Below, one piece after another: positions 1 through 8,676 of a DNA stretch of 64,000 nucleotides. Under the pieces are notes generated by a model. It searched no databases, was not told the origin of the DNA, and worked only from the letters and a program-made list of their open reading frames with translations. Position 1 is the first letter of the stretch, and the number at the start of each line of letters is the position of its first letter. A program made the translations under genes and the position numbers. The stretch is from JALHMI01 sp964598535 (GTDB taxonomy: Bacteria; Planctomycetota; Planctomycetia; Pirellulales; PALSA-1355), in NCBI GenBank assembly GCA_964598535.1, contig CAZRCI010000005.1, positions 1 through 64,000 of the forward strand, written 5' to 3'.

Positions 1-22
1 ATGCCCTCAAAACCAAAAAACC

Positions 23-135
23 AGCTAGCGTGCGAGCTAGCTTAGAAGCGCTCTAGGTATTTGTTTGCCGCCGAACCACTTACGTGTTCGGCGGTCGTGC
101 TCTGCCAACCCTAATTCTTAGTGTTGACAGAGCAC
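23..135. other. Window-edge intergenic stretch with stacked inverted repeats
   Basis: No gene is seen here. Three inverted repeats are visible: 23-29 with 36-42 (7 bp), 68-76 with 86-94 (9 bp, loop 9) and 97-104 with 128-135 (8 bp). The last touches the stop codon of the minus-strand gene that ends at 135, so the set may help terminate that transcript. None has a clean U-tract, so this is only a possible terminator region. Confidence 0.35.
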
Positions 136-530
136 TAGCCGATTTCCAGGCGGACCTCGCCGAGCACGCCACCGGGCATGAGCAGGGTGACCTCCAGCCG
201 GTTGTGCAGCGCCAGGTGCTCGGTAATGTCAATGCGGGCGCCGGCCGCGTCTATTCGGGCGCCGACGGCGTCTGCCAGGGTAGGGCAGGGCAGCGCCGCC
301 CCGTTCAACGTGAGCGAAGCCGAACACGGCAGGTCCTCCAGGACGAGATGCACGCGTTCGTGCGGATCGAGATTCGTCGGCGTGTTGAAAGGACGGATGA
401 GCCGCACCGGGCCGGCAACGTCGGGGCCGAGAATCTCGCCTGGATCGCAGGGCACTTGTACGCGCTGGGCCGACGGTTGATCGTCGGCAGCCACGAGTTG
501 CCAGGGACCGCGAAGTCGAATTGCGTGCAT
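135..530 (-). CDS. Small protein with a GH2-type sugar-binding-like fold (hypothetical)
   Basis: This 131-residue product begins MHAIRLRGPW. The pattern (LRGPWQLV, a RPFNTPTNLDP stretch, a SLTLNG strand, then DITEHLALHNRLEV) recalls the galactose-binding jelly-roll domain of family 2 glycoside hydrolases, but no catalytic domain follows. No signal peptide is visible. It lies 26 bp downstream of a pseudopilin gene on the same strand, so the two are probably co-transcribed. The ATG at 530 was chosen because residues upstream of it in the longer frame are overlapped by the pseudopilin gene and look non-protein-like. The fold assignment rests on pattern recognition only. Confidence 0.6.
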   Translation of the reverse strand: MHAIRLRGPWQLVAADDQPSAQRVQVPCDPGEILGPDVAGPVRLIRPFNTPTNLDPHERVHLVLEDLPCSASLTLNGAALPCPTLADAVGARIDAAGARIDITEHLALHNRLEVTLLMPGGVLGEVRLEIG

Positions 531-556
531 GGCGTTTACGGACGCGCGGTAAAGGA

Positions 557-2038
557 CTACTTGGCGCTGAAGTTCTGGACGATCACGGCCTCGCGCACTT
601 GCTGGCTGCTGGGTTCGTAGACGCGGACCGTGATCTGGATCCCGCGGAGGGGAACCGTATAGGGCGGCTGGGTGTCCCATTCGCTCGGATCGTCGATCAG
701 GCCGTTCGTCGGCGCATCATCCAGGCCATTTGTGCCGAGGTCAATGAACGTGTCGCCATCGTTGTCGATTCCGTCATTTTCATAGTGTAGCGACCAGGTA
801 TCCCAGACGCGGTTGTTGGTAGTGTTGGTACCAAATTGCGTGGGGACCTTTTGATGCGGATTGATGCGGCCCAGCATCGATGGGACGGTACTATTGTATC
901 CCAGATCGACATAGGCGCCGGTCGCAATTTGCGTGAGGCCGGTATTCCAGCCCGGGTCGCCTGGTGCAACCGCGATGCCGGAATTGTCGCCGATCGGGGC
1001 CTGTGGATCCCAAACGCGGACGTCAAAGGCGATGACGTTCGTCAGTAGTACGTCCTCGCCAAGACGCGTTCCACTCAGCGGAGCTAAGAATGCATTGGCG
1101 TCGGGGCGATCGGTAGGGAATGCGGTGTTGGTGAACAATGTGCGTGTGGGCGTGGCGGGAAGTACGACAAACGGAAGTTGGGGAAGCATCGTCGTATTTA
1201 CGATGAATGGGAACTGACCGTAGTTGGTCGAGCCGAGGTCACCATAATGGGCAAAGCGGTTCTCTCGCTTGGTCAGATCGCCAAGCGTATTCGGGATGAG
1301 AGTATTTGACGGTGGTGTCGTCGAGAAGTGTACGGAGACGTCATTCCGCTCATAAAAGTCATTGAACGGAGTTACGTAGCTTGGAGTGCTCGGAGAGACG
1401 AGCAGCACGCGACGATAAAGCGTGCAGAGCCGCGTGGGAGGATTGGTTGTCACATTAATAAGCGGACCATTTTGAACCAAGAAGTAAACGACTTCGGCCA
1501 CGGGAGACTCGATGATCCGAGTGGAGCCGCCGCCCGGAGGTGTGTATTTACCGAGGAACGGGCCACTGCGGCTGCGAACGGTGAACATCAGCACGTCATC
1601 GATATCGCCGAAAAGCGCGTCTGTCGGGACCGTCGGATCTGTCAGGTCTACCAGCGATAATGCGGTGAAGTCTTGTGCCGGCCCCTCGATGATCTCGAAA
1701 TAGCCCTGGTCGCTTTCAGGCGAGAGCGGGGGCCTGAGCGTAGCGGTGGCGCCTTGCAGGTCTTGCTGGATGATCTCGCGGGCCGCGCGCAGCCGGTCGG
1801 AAATCTCGATCATCGAGCGGCTCTTGGAGACGCTCTCGCTGACGACGCCGAACAGGCTGACGACGGCGCCCATCATGATGAGCGTGATCGCCAGGGCCAC
1901 GAGCATTTCGATGAGCGTGAAGCCGCCGCGAACCGTCGCGCGTGCGCGGAACGCTCGGCAACGCGCGACGCGCGTCCGGGCGAAACGAAAAGGGCTCTGC
2001 GGCGGAGAATTCCGCCGCGAGTGGCACCGCTCGATCAT
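557..2038 (-). CDS. Type II secretion/type IV pilus-like pseudopilin (GspJ/PulJ-like)
   Basis: The 493-residue protein has a basic leader and a prepilin peptidase site, with cleavage expected between G39 and F40 in GGFTLIEML. Glu44 is the usual Glu at position +5, followed by a hydrophobic helix of about 20 residues. The large C-terminal part is globular and contains Asp/Asn/Gly-rich stretches around residues 421-450 (DNDGD and GLDD/GLIDD), resembling calcium-binding loops of secretion pseudopilins. The closest class is the minor pseudopilin GspJ/PulJ. A TTG start at 2119 would add 27 residues. The ATG at 2038 is preferred because the extension looks non-coding. It is followed by a small same-strand gene. 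Confidence 0.75.
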   Translation of the reverse strand: MIERCHSRRNSPPQSPFRFARTRVARCRAFRARATVRGGFTLIEMLVALAITLIMMGAVVSLFGVVSESVSKSRSMIEISDRLRAAREIIQQDLQGATATLRPPLSPESDQGYFEIIEGPAQDFTALSLVDLTDPTVPTDALFGDIDDVLMFTVRSRSGPFLGKYTPPGGGSTRIIESPVAEVVYFLVQNGPLINVTTNPPTRLCTLYRRVLLVSPSTPSYVTPFNDFYERNDVSVHFSTTPPSNTLIPNTLGDLTKRENRFAHYGDLGSTNYGQFPFIVNTTMLPQLPFVVLPATPTRTLFTNTAFPTDRPDANAFLAPLSGTRLGEDVLLTNVIAFDVRVWDPQAPIGDNSGIAVAPGDPGWNTGLTQIATGAYVDLGYNSTVPSMLGRINPHQKVPTQFGTNTTNNRVWDTWSLHYENDGIDNDGDTFIDLGTNGLDDAPTNGLIDDPSEWDTQPPYTVPLRGIQITVRVYEPSSQQVREAVIVQNFSAK

Positions 2039-2311
2039 GGCCTGTCTCTGTTGCTGCGAAGGGACGCCCCGTGGAGGGTCGCCTCTCGGGGACGGAAAAT
2101 CACCGAGAATCCTCGGCAAACCGCCCCGCGTCTTTTAGGGCCCGACGACCGCTCCAAACTTATTTTACTCCCGGCCGGAAGGCATCGCCAGCAAAGTTTT
2201 GGGCTTCCCGGGCGCCACGGCCCAAGGAGGGACGTTCGTATCGCTGGAAGTGCGTTCGGGAGCTAGAATTGCAGGGTCTCGCAATCCGCTTCCACGCTCC
2301 GCCCGCACGCC

Positions 2312-2812
2312 ATGACCAACTCCGACTCGCGCGTCGCCGTTTACACCGGTTCGTTCGACCCGATCACGCTGGGGCATTTGAACGTCATCGAGCGTTCCAG
2401 CCGGCTCGTCGACCGGCTGATCGTGGGGATCGGCATCAACATCGAGAAGCAATCGATGTTCACGCCTGAGGAGCGGGTGGCATTGGTCGAAAGCGTGGTG
2501 AAGCACTTGCCGAGCGTCGAGGTGCGTTCGTTCACCGGCCTGGCCGTGAAGTTCTGCCGCGAGGCTGGCTCGCGCGTGCTGCTGCGCGGCGTGCGCTCGC
2601 TGGGCGACATCGAAACCGAGTTCACGATGATCATGGCCAACCGGAAGCTCGATCCGGGCATCGAAACCGTGCTGCTGATGGCCGACGATCAGTATTCGCA
2701 CATCAGCAGCTCGCTGATCAAGCAGATCGCGCTGATGGCCGACGATGAGGAGCTGGGCCGGTTCGTGCCGGCGGAGGTCGTGACCGCGCTGCGGGCGAAG
2801 CAAAAGCGGTAG
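2312..2812 (+). CDS. coaD: Pantetheine-phosphate adenylyltransferase
   Basis: CoaD transfers AMP from ATP to 4'-phosphopantetheine to give dephospho-CoA, the penultimate step of CoA synthesis, in the cytoplasm. The 166-residue length is normal for the family. The nucleotidyltransferase signature is present: TGSFDPITLGH near residues 12-22 with His22 as the (T/H)xGH histidine, and ISSSLIKQ near 131-138. It stands alone, divergent from the pseudopilin gene and convergent with mcsB. The ATG at 2312 directly precedes the conserved first beta strand. Confidence 0.95.
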   Translation: MTNSDSRVAVYTGSFDPITLGHLNVIERSSRLVDRLIVGIGINIEKQSMFTPEERVALVESVVKHLPSVEVRSFTGLAVKFCREAGSRVLLRGVRSLGDIETEFTMIMANRKLDPGIETVLLMADDQYSHISSSLIKQIALMADDEELGRFVPAEVVTALRAKQKR

Positions 2813-2849
2813 CCCAGGCCAGCGCGGCGATTTTGCGGTGGCCGACGCG

Positions 2850-3920
2850 TCAGTTCGTGTCTTCGCCGTTATCTTTGTTGAGATGCCGCCGCAGGTAGCG
2901 GGCACGTTCCTTGTTGCGGTCGGCCGTGTCGAGTTCCACGCCGCGCAGCTTTTGTAGGTGTGCCGGTTGGGTGTGGATAAAGAGCTCGTTGAGCAGCGGG
3001 ATCTGCAAGTCGTCGATCAGCCCCAGGTTGACGCCCATCCGGACGCTGGAGAGCAGGTGCATGGTCTCTTCGGAGCTGATGGTCTGCGCGGTGCGGAGGA
3101 TGCCGTAGGCGCGGGCGACCTTGTCGTGCAGATTTTCGTGGCTTTCGCGGACCAGGAAGTCGCGGGCCTTGCGTTCGTACTCGATGAGCTTGGGGACGAT
3201 GTCGCCCACTTGCTTGACCAGGAATTTTTCGTCCTTGCCGAGCGTGATCTGGTTCGAGATTTGGTAGAAGTCGCCCATGGCCTGGGAGCCTTCGCCATAG
3301 AGGCCGCGCACGGCGAGGCTGATTTTTTGCAGGCTGCGAAAGACCTTGTCGATTTGCCGGGTGAGCACCAGGGCCGGCAAGTGCAGCATCACGCTGACGC
3401 GGAGGCCGGTGCCGACGTTCGTGGGGCAGGCGGTCAGAAAGCCCAACTTTGGGTGATAGGCGAAGTTCACCTTCTCGGCGAGGAGCGTGTCGATCTGATC
3501 GATCTGCTCCCAGGCGGCTTGCAGGTCGAGCCCGCTGTGCATCACCTGGATACGAAGATGATCTTCTTCGTTGATCATCAGGCTAACCTGCTCATTGCGA
3601 GCGATGGCGACACCGCGGGCGCCCTCGCTCTCGGCATGTTCGCGGCTGATGAGCTGGCGCTCGACGAGAAACTGGCGGTCGATGACTTTCAGGTCGTTGA
3701 CGTTGACGTATTCCAGCTCGCCCGATTCCTGGACTTCGAGCACGCGGTCGCGAAGCGTGTTTTCGATTTCCGTGCGATCTTGCTGCGAGGCGCGGCTGAT
3801 GAACGGAAACTCGGCAAGATTGCGTGCCAGGCGAATGCGGCTGGAAATAACGATATCGCTCTCGGGGCCGCTGCCCCGGAGCCATTCGCCGCTCGTTTGC
3901 ACTAATTCGTTCAGATCCAC
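2850..3920 (-). CDS. mcsB: Protein arginine kinase McsB
   Basis: This is an ATP:guanido phosphotransferase-type protein of 356 residues. It has the ATP-binding SSRIRLARN motif (about residues 26-34), the NEEDHLRI motif (117-124) and the catalytic-loop CPTNVGTGLR with Cys165. In Firmicutes McsB phosphorylates arginines and marks proteins for ClpCP degradation. The length (about 350) matches McsB rather than metazoan arginine kinases. mcsA lies 50 bp upstream on the same strand, which supports the assignment. No clpC or ctsR gene is in the window, so the partner protease in this organism cannot be read from context. Confidence 0.92.
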   Translation of the reverse strand: MDLNELVQTSGEWLRGSGPESDIVISSRIRLARNLAEFPFISRASQQDRTEIENTLRDRVLEVQESGELEYVNVNDLKVIDRQFLVERQLISREHAESEGARGVAIARNEQVSLMINEEDHLRIQVMHSGLDLQAAWEQIDQIDTLLAEKVNFAYHPKLGFLTACPTNVGTGLRVSVMLHLPALVLTRQIDKVFRSLQKISLAVRGLYGEGSQAMGDFYQISNQITLGKDEKFLVKQVGDIVPKLIEYERKARDFLVRESHENLHDKVARAYGILRTAQTISSEETMHLLSSVRMGVNLGLIDDLQIPLLNELFIHTQPAHLQKLRGVELDTADRNKERARYLRRHLNKDNGEDTN

Positions 3921-3970
3921 CGCTGTCAGTCCCGCCGCCGGAGGTTGCTGGCCGTCTCGGATGTGGTTGG

Positions 3971-4489
3971 TTACTTTTTCTGGCCTGGGGGCGACTCTTC
4001 GATTTTACGAATGTCGTCGCGAAGCTTCGACGCCAGTTCGTAATCTTCGTCGTCGATGGCTTCTTTCATCTCGCGCCGCAGCCGAATGAGCTGCGTGCGC
4101 CGCTCCGTCCCCTCCGGAAAGCGGGCGGACTGCTTGCCAACGTGCTCGGTCTCGCCGTGGATGTTCACGATGAGCGGGTCGAGCTCCGCCTGGAAGCAGA
4201 TGTAATCATAAGGGCAGCCGAGCCGTCCTTGATTACGAAATTCGTAAAAGGTGATGCCACACACCGGGCAGGCACGCTGATCGAGCCGGGCGAGCTCCTC
4301 GGCCGTTTGGCCGACGGCAAGCTGCTGGGCCAGCACCCCGGCCAAGCTAGGCGCCACGGCCGGTTCTTCCTCGCTTTGGGTGAGGTACTGCCGGGCGTGC
4401 TCTTCGCAGAGGTGCAACTCTTGCGGCTTGCCTTTGGTGAGTTCCGTAATGTGGAACGTCGCCGTCTTGTTGCACTGCTGGCACTTCAT
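3971..4489 (-). CDS. mcsA: McsA-like zinc-binding activator of McsB (UVR motif)
   Basis: The protein has 172 residues. It opens with MKCQQC (Cys3, Cys6) and has a second zinc-binding set (LCEEH near residue 28, CPVC near 74 and GCPYDYIC near 92-99). A C-terminal UVR motif (EAIDDEDYELASKLRD, about 140-160) completes the McsA architecture. In Firmicutes McsA binds and activates McsB. It sits immediately upstream of mcsB with a 50-bp gap, so the pair is probably one operon. A TTG at 4501 would extend it by four residues; the ATG at 4489 aligns with the family start. Confidence 0.9.
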   Translation of the reverse strand: MKCQQCNKTATFHITELTKGKPQELHLCEEHARQYLTQSEEEPAVAPSLAGVLAQQLAVGQTAEELARLDQRACPVCGITFYEFRNQGRLGCPYDYICFQAELDPLIVNIHGETEHVGKQSARFPEGTERRTQLIRLRREMKEAIDDEDYELASKLRDDIRKIEESPPGQKK

Positions 4490-4944
4490 GGATGTCCCCA
4501 AGATCCGTCCGCGGCGGCCAGGTGCCTGACGCCCATTTCGACAGCGAGCGACCGCACCAATTCAAAACCGCCATTCTACAGACACAATTATATCAAGGGG
4601 CGGCGCAAAGCCAGTGGGATTCTAACAGCCGCGCTGGGGGTGTCAAGGCGAGTGCCACGCCGGAGCGGCCGGCTGCGCCGGCCGCGGCCCTCAATCATTC
4701 TGGAGTCCGATTTTGTGATTCCACCGCGTGTGAACCCACCGCGCCGCGCGAGGGGGGGACGCCGGATTGTGAGCCGTACGCGTGCTTGCTACAACTGCCG
4801 GTGGGAATGCCGCCCGCCAAACGGCCGCCCACACGGCACCGGCCAGCGGCCTCTTCCACACACGACCGGTCGAACCCGCGCCGCGGACGATTGTCTTGCT
4901 ATAAGCGGAGCCGTCGTGTTCTCCCCTTAAGCTACATTGGATGT
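4490..4944. other. 455-bp divergent intergenic region between mcsA and trpE
   Basis: No convincing gene is present. The frame of trpE stays open through the region, but its translation is low-complexity Arg/Pro-rich and lacks family similarity. A GC-rich hairpin with an 8-bp perfect stem (4666-4673 with 4677-4684, loop TGC) lies near the middle. Promoters for both flanking genes must lie here, but no strong consensus was recognised. Confidence 0.5.
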
Positions 4945-6447
4945 ATGAAACATTTTCCCGACTTCGAGACCTTTCAGCGACTGGCTCCGGGGGTCCAACT
5001 GGTGCCCGTCTATCGTCGGCTGCTCGGCGATACGCTCACGCCCGTCTCGGCGTTCCACAAGATCGACGCCGGACCGACGGCCTGCCTGTTCGAGAGCGTC
5101 ATCGGTGGTGAGAAGGTCGGACGCTATAGCTTTCTGGCCGCGGACCCGTTCCTGCAACTTGAAGCTCGGGGCCACGAAATCACGCTGGTCGATGAGCAGG
5201 GAACACAGACTTTTACGTCGGACGATCCGCTCGACGAATTGAAGCGGCGCGTCGAGTCGATCCGTTCGGCCACGATCGGCGAGTTGCCGCCGTTCACCTC
5301 GGGCGCGGTGGGCTACGCGGGCTACGACGTCATCCGCTATAGCGAAAACTTGCCGAACGCGCCCGAGAACGACCGCGAGCTTCCGGATCTGACATTCGCG
5401 TTTTACGACCACATGGTCGTGTTCGATCACGTGAACAAGACGAACGTCGTGATCGCGATGGCGCGGCTCGACCAGTTTGGGGGCGATCTCCAGGCGGCCT
5501 ACGCGGACGCCAAGCGCAGGGTGGACCAGATCGTCGAACAACTCGAACGACCCGACGCCACGCTGCCGCCGGCCGATATCGAAACCGGCGGCCTGCCGAG
5601 CATTCAGTTCAAGTCGAACTTCACGCAGCCGGACTTTGAAGCCGCCGTGCGGAAGTGCGTCGAGTACATTCGTGCGGGCGATATTTTTCAGGTCGTGATC
5701 AGCCAGCGTTTGCAGCTCGATATTGGTTGCGAGCCGTTTGAGATCTATCGCACGCTGCGGGTGGTGAACCCTAGTCCGTTCATGTTCTATCTACGCACGC
5801 CAAGCGTAACGCTGGTGGGCAGCTCGCCGGAGATCATGGTGCGCGTGGTCGAAGGTCGGGTGACGGTGCGGCCGCTGGCCGGCACGCGCCGCCGCGGCGC
5901 CACCGAAGAAGAAGACCGGCGGCTGGCCGAGGAGTTGCTGGCCGATCCTAAGGAGCGGGCCGAGCACGTGATGCTGGTCGATCTGGGACGCAACGACGTG
6001 GGCCGGGTCGCGCGGTACCGCACGGTCGAGCTGACGGACGTGATGACGATTGAGCGGTACAGCCACGTGATGCACATCACGTCGAACGTCACGGGCCAGT
6101 TGGCCGAGGGGCGCGACGCATTCGACGCGCTGCGAGCGTGCTTGCCGGCGGGCACGGTTTCGGGTGCTCCGAAGGTTCGGGCGATGGAGATTATCGACGA
6201 GATCGAGCCGCATCGTCGCGGGCCCTATGCCGGCGCCGTGGGCTACGTCGACTTCAATGGCAATATGGATACTTGCATCGCCCTGCGAACCCTGGTGGTC
6301 CAGGGGAACAAAGCGTACGTGCAGGCGGGCGCGGGCATCGTCGCCGACAGCCAGCCGAGCGACGAATATCAAGAAACGCTCAACAAGGCCCGCGGTCTGT
6401 TGAAGGCCATCGAAGTGACCGAATCGCGCCAGCATCGCGGAAAGTAG
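4945..6447 (+). CDS. trpE: Anthranilate synthase component I
   Basis: TrpE makes anthranilate from chorismate with ammonia from the TrpG subunit, the first committed step of tryptophan synthesis. The 500-residue protein has the full chorismate-utilising domain in its C-terminal half, with DIFQVVISQR, RPLAGTRRRG, LVDLGRNDVGRV, the SYSHVMHI-type strand and GTVSGAPKVRAMEIIDEIE, then GAVGYVDFNGN. The N-terminal half carries the VGRYSFLAADP feedback-site region. The ATG at 4945 begins MKHFPDF, where family similarity begins. No trpG is adjacent. The next gene begins about 300 bp downstream. Confidence 0.92.
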   Translation: MKHFPDFETFQRLAPGVQLVPVYRRLLGDTLTPVSAFHKIDAGPTACLFESVIGGEKVGRYSFLAADPFLQLEARGHEITLVDEQGTQTFTSDDPLDELKRRVESIRSATIGELPPFTSGAVGYAGYDVIRYSENLPNAPENDRELPDLTFAFYDHMVVFDHVNKTNVVIAMARLDQFGGDLQAAYADAKRRVDQIVEQLERPDATLPPADIETGGLPSIQFKSNFTQPDFEAAVRKCVEYIRAGDIFQVVISQRLQLDIGCEPFEIYRTLRVVNPSPFMFYLRTPSVTLVGSSPEIMVRVVEGRVTVRPLAGTRRRGATEEEDRRLAEELLADPKERAEHVMLVDLGRNDVGRVARYRTVELTDVMTIERYSHVMHITSNVTGQLAEGRDAFDALRACLPAGTVSGAPKVRAMEIIDEIEPHRRGPYAGAVGYVDFNGNMDTCIALRTLVVQGNKAYVQAGAGIVADSQPSDEYQETLNKARGLLKAIEVTESRQHRGK

Positions 6448-6570
6448 CGGCAAAATTTATCGCAGCGCTCGTCGGGGACCGCTTCGTCGCCTGGCGGTCC
6501 GCATCCATCCGGCGCGGCCCATTGCGTAAACGGCCGTTGCGCTTCAAAATGCCCGCTTGGCTGGCAGTCC

Positions 6571-6722
6571 GTTGAAATACGCCACCGTGGCTTACTTCAA
6601 CAAGCGCCAAGTGCGGAGCCGCAAGTTTCGCATGGCTCTCAAAATAGCGACTTGCGTCGTCTTTTTGAGATCGCATGTCCGCCGACCATGCAGCCCGTCG
6701 AATGCTTCCACGGACTGCCAGG
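6571..6722 (+). repeat. Intergenic dispersed repeat, copy A
   Basis: This is one of three diverged copies of a non-coding element; the others are at 17319-17410 (minus) and 37747-37884 (plus). Shared blocks with copy B are CCGTGG (6585-6590), GTGCnGAGCC (6611-6620), AAAATA followed by GACTTnCGTCG (6641-6659) and GATCGCAT (6669-6676). The 3' block TTCCACGGnCTGC (6707-6719) matches copy C. The 5' block GTTGAAATnnGCC is also shared with copy C. Inside copy A, GTTGAA at 6571-6576 pairs with TTCAAC at 6596-6601. It fills the space between trpE and the ABM-domain gene. Substitutions are largely transitions, suggesting old copies or a conserved RNA. Confidence 0.6.
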
Positions 6723-6749
6723 CGGGTTGTCGCCCCGAGGAGAATTGCC

Positions 6750-7055
6750 ATGATTTATGTTGTCGCCACGATCCAGGTGACCGATGGGCACCGCGACGAG
6801 TTTCTCGCGTTGCAGAAGGATCTGTTGCCGCTGGTCCGCGCTGAAAAGGGCTGCGTCGAATACTCCCCAAGTGTCGAAGTGCCGTTCGGCGATTCGAAAT
6901 CGGCGCCGCGAGATAACGCGGTGGTGATGCACGAACGTTGGGAGACGCTCGACGACCTTCAGGCCCATTCTGCCGCGCCCCACATGCACGACTTTCGCCA
7001 GAAGACCAAGCAATTGGTGCTGGGCGTGAAGATCGAAGTGTTCAAGACTCCCTAA
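6750..7055 (+). CDS. Antibiotic biosynthesis monooxygenase (ABM) domain protein
   Basis: This 101-residue protein is a single ferredoxin-like ABM domain: IYVVATIQVTDG at the N-terminus, EKGCVEYSPSV in the centre, HERWETLDDLQAH, then HMHDF. Such proteins are small dimeric quinol or heme monooxygenases or related stress enzymes; the substrate cannot be told from sequence. A strong ribosome-binding site (GAGGAGA, 6737-6743) lies 6 bases before the ATG at 6750, which fixes the start against a longer open frame. The gene stands between a dispersed repeat and eno. Confidence 0.8.
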   Translation: MIYVVATIQVTDGHRDEFLALQKDLLPLVRAEKGCVEYSPSVEVPFGDSKSAPRDNAVVMHERWETLDDLQAHSAAPHMHDFRQKTKQLVLGVKIEVFKTP

Positions 7056-7192
7056 GCTCCTAGCGAGACACCGCGGCCGCGGGCGGGCCATCGTATATTG
7101 CACACGACAGGATGGCCGCGGACCGGGCGAATCATGGAACTTTCCCCTCGACCGAAAACAATTCAGACAATCAGACGAAAGCAGATTTTGAC

Positions 7193-8473
7193 ATGAGTGC
7201 TATTATCGACATTCAGGCCCGCCAGATTCTCGATAGCCGCGGCAATCCGACGGTGGAAGTGGACGTTCAGCTCGTGGACGGCTCGTTTGGCCGGGCCGCC
7301 GTTCCGAGCGGCGCGAGCACCGGCATGCACGAGGCCTGGGAGCTGCGCGACACCGATGAGGCCAAGGTCTACCTGGGCAAGGGAGTGCTCAAGGCCGTCG
7401 ACAACGTCAACGAGAAGATCGCCGACGCGCTGGAAGGGATGGATGCTCTGGACCAGGCCGAGATCGACCAGGCGATGATCGAGCTCGATGGCACGGAGAA
7501 CAAGAAGAATCTGGGCGCGAACGCGATTCTGGGCGTTTCGTTGGCCGTGGCCCATGCCGCAGCGGCTCACTGCGGCCTGCCATTGTTCCGCTATCTGGGC
7601 GGGCCCGGCGCGCGGATGCTGCCGGCGCCAATGATGAACATCATTAACGGCGGTCAGCACGCCGATAACTCGGTCGACGTGCAAGAGTTCATGGTCATGC
7701 CGCTCGGCTTCGATAATTTTCCGGATGCGCTGCGAGCCGGCGTCGAGACGTTTCATGCCTTGAAGAAGGTGCTCAAGGGCAAGAAGCTCAATACGGCCGT
7801 AGGCGACGAGGGCGGCTTTGCTCCCGACCTGGGCAGCAACGGCGAAGCGCTCGATTTGATTCTCGAGGCCATCACCGCGGCCGGCTATCAGCCCGGCGAG
7901 CAGATCTATATCGCGCTCGACGTGGCGGCCACGGAATTCTACGACGCCAAGAAGAAGCTCTACACGATCGACGGCAAGAGTATCGACGCGGCGGCGATGG
8001 TCGACTTTCTGGCCGGTTGGGTCGAGAAATACCCGATCTGTTCGATCGAGGACGGTTGCAGCGAAGACGACTGGGACGGCTGGAAGCTGCTTACCGAGCG
8101 GATCGGCGACCGCGTGCAATTGGTGGGCGACGACCTGTTCGTCACCAACACCAGACGCTTGCAACGCGGTATCGACGAGCACGTGGCCAACAGCATCCTG
8201 ATCAAGGTGAACCAGATCGGCACGCTGACCGAAACGATCGAAGCCATCCAGCTCGCGCAGCGCAACGGCTACACGACGATCTCCAGCCACCGGAGCGGCG
8301 AAACTGAAGATTCGACGATCGCGGATTTGGCCGTGGGGCTTTCGACCGGCCAGATCAAGACCGGCAGCGCCAGCCGCACCGACCGGATCGCCAAATACAA
8401 CCAACTGCTGCGGATCGAAGAGCTGTTGGGGGACACGGCCACCTATGGCGGCCCATTCGTATTGAAGAAGTAG
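7193..8473 (+). CDS. eno: Enolase (phosphopyruvate hydratase)
   Basis: Enolase interconverts 2-phosphoglycerate and phosphoenolpyruvate in glycolysis. The product has 426 residues, the normal length. Visible signatures are ARQILDSRGNPTVEVD at the N-terminus, the substrate loop SGASTGMHEA, GDEGGFAPDL, IEDGCSEDDWDGWK, GDDLFVTN, KVNQIGTLTE and the C-terminal SHRSGETEDSTIADLAVG. The ATG at 7193 precedes SAIIDIQARQI, the conserved first strand; an open frame from 7112 is not supported by the family. A strong intrinsic terminator follows at 8509-8540, so it is probably monocistronic. Confidence 0.97.
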   Translation: MSAIIDIQARQILDSRGNPTVEVDVQLVDGSFGRAAVPSGASTGMHEAWELRDTDEAKVYLGKGVLKAVDNVNEKIADALEGMDALDQAEIDQAMIELDGTENKKNLGANAILGVSLAVAHAAAAHCGLPLFRYLGGPGARMLPAPMMNIINGGQHADNSVDVQEFMVMPLGFDNFPDALRAGVETFHALKKVLKGKKLNTAVGDEGGFAPDLGSNGEALDLILEAITAAGYQPGEQIYIALDVAATEFYDAKKKLYTIDGKSIDAAAMVDFLAGWVEKYPICSIEDGCSEDDWDGWKLLTERIGDRVQLVGDDLFVTNTRRLQRGIDEHVANSILIKVNQIGTLTETIEAIQLAQRNGYTTISSHRSGETEDSTIADLAVGLSTGQIKTGSASRTDRIAKYNQLLRIEELLGDTATYGGPFVLKK

Positions 8474-8508
8474 CCGCCCGTTTCCGCCGTGCCAGGAAAA
8501 CGCACATC

Positions 8509-8540
8509 AGCCTCTGGCAATATCTGCCGGAGGCTTTTTT
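8509..8540 (+). terminator. Intrinsic terminator of eno
   Basis: An 11-bp stem (8509-8519 with 8525-8535, one wobble pair, loop ATATC) is followed by six T residues (8535-8540). It lies 36 bp after the eno stop codon and before the next gene. Confidence 0.9.
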
Positions 8541-8676
8541 GTCGCGTTCGCGCATGGATCCCTGGGGCGTAAAGCCAGGCGATTCGCTTCGCAACCATTC
8601 GGGCGCCATTCCTGTTATGATGACAAGCAGCGCCTTGGTGTTTGATTAGGAATTTTTCCGCACCGACTGTTTGTTT

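Noticed and set aside
4492..4944. N-terminal extension of TrpE
   Set aside because: The 151 upstream codons are Arg/Pro-rich, unlike TrpE; the family N-terminus begins at the ATG at 4945.
6138..6575. Open frame overlapping the 3' end of trpE
   Set aside because: It is a shadow frame of trpE with Gly/Arg-rich, non-family composition.
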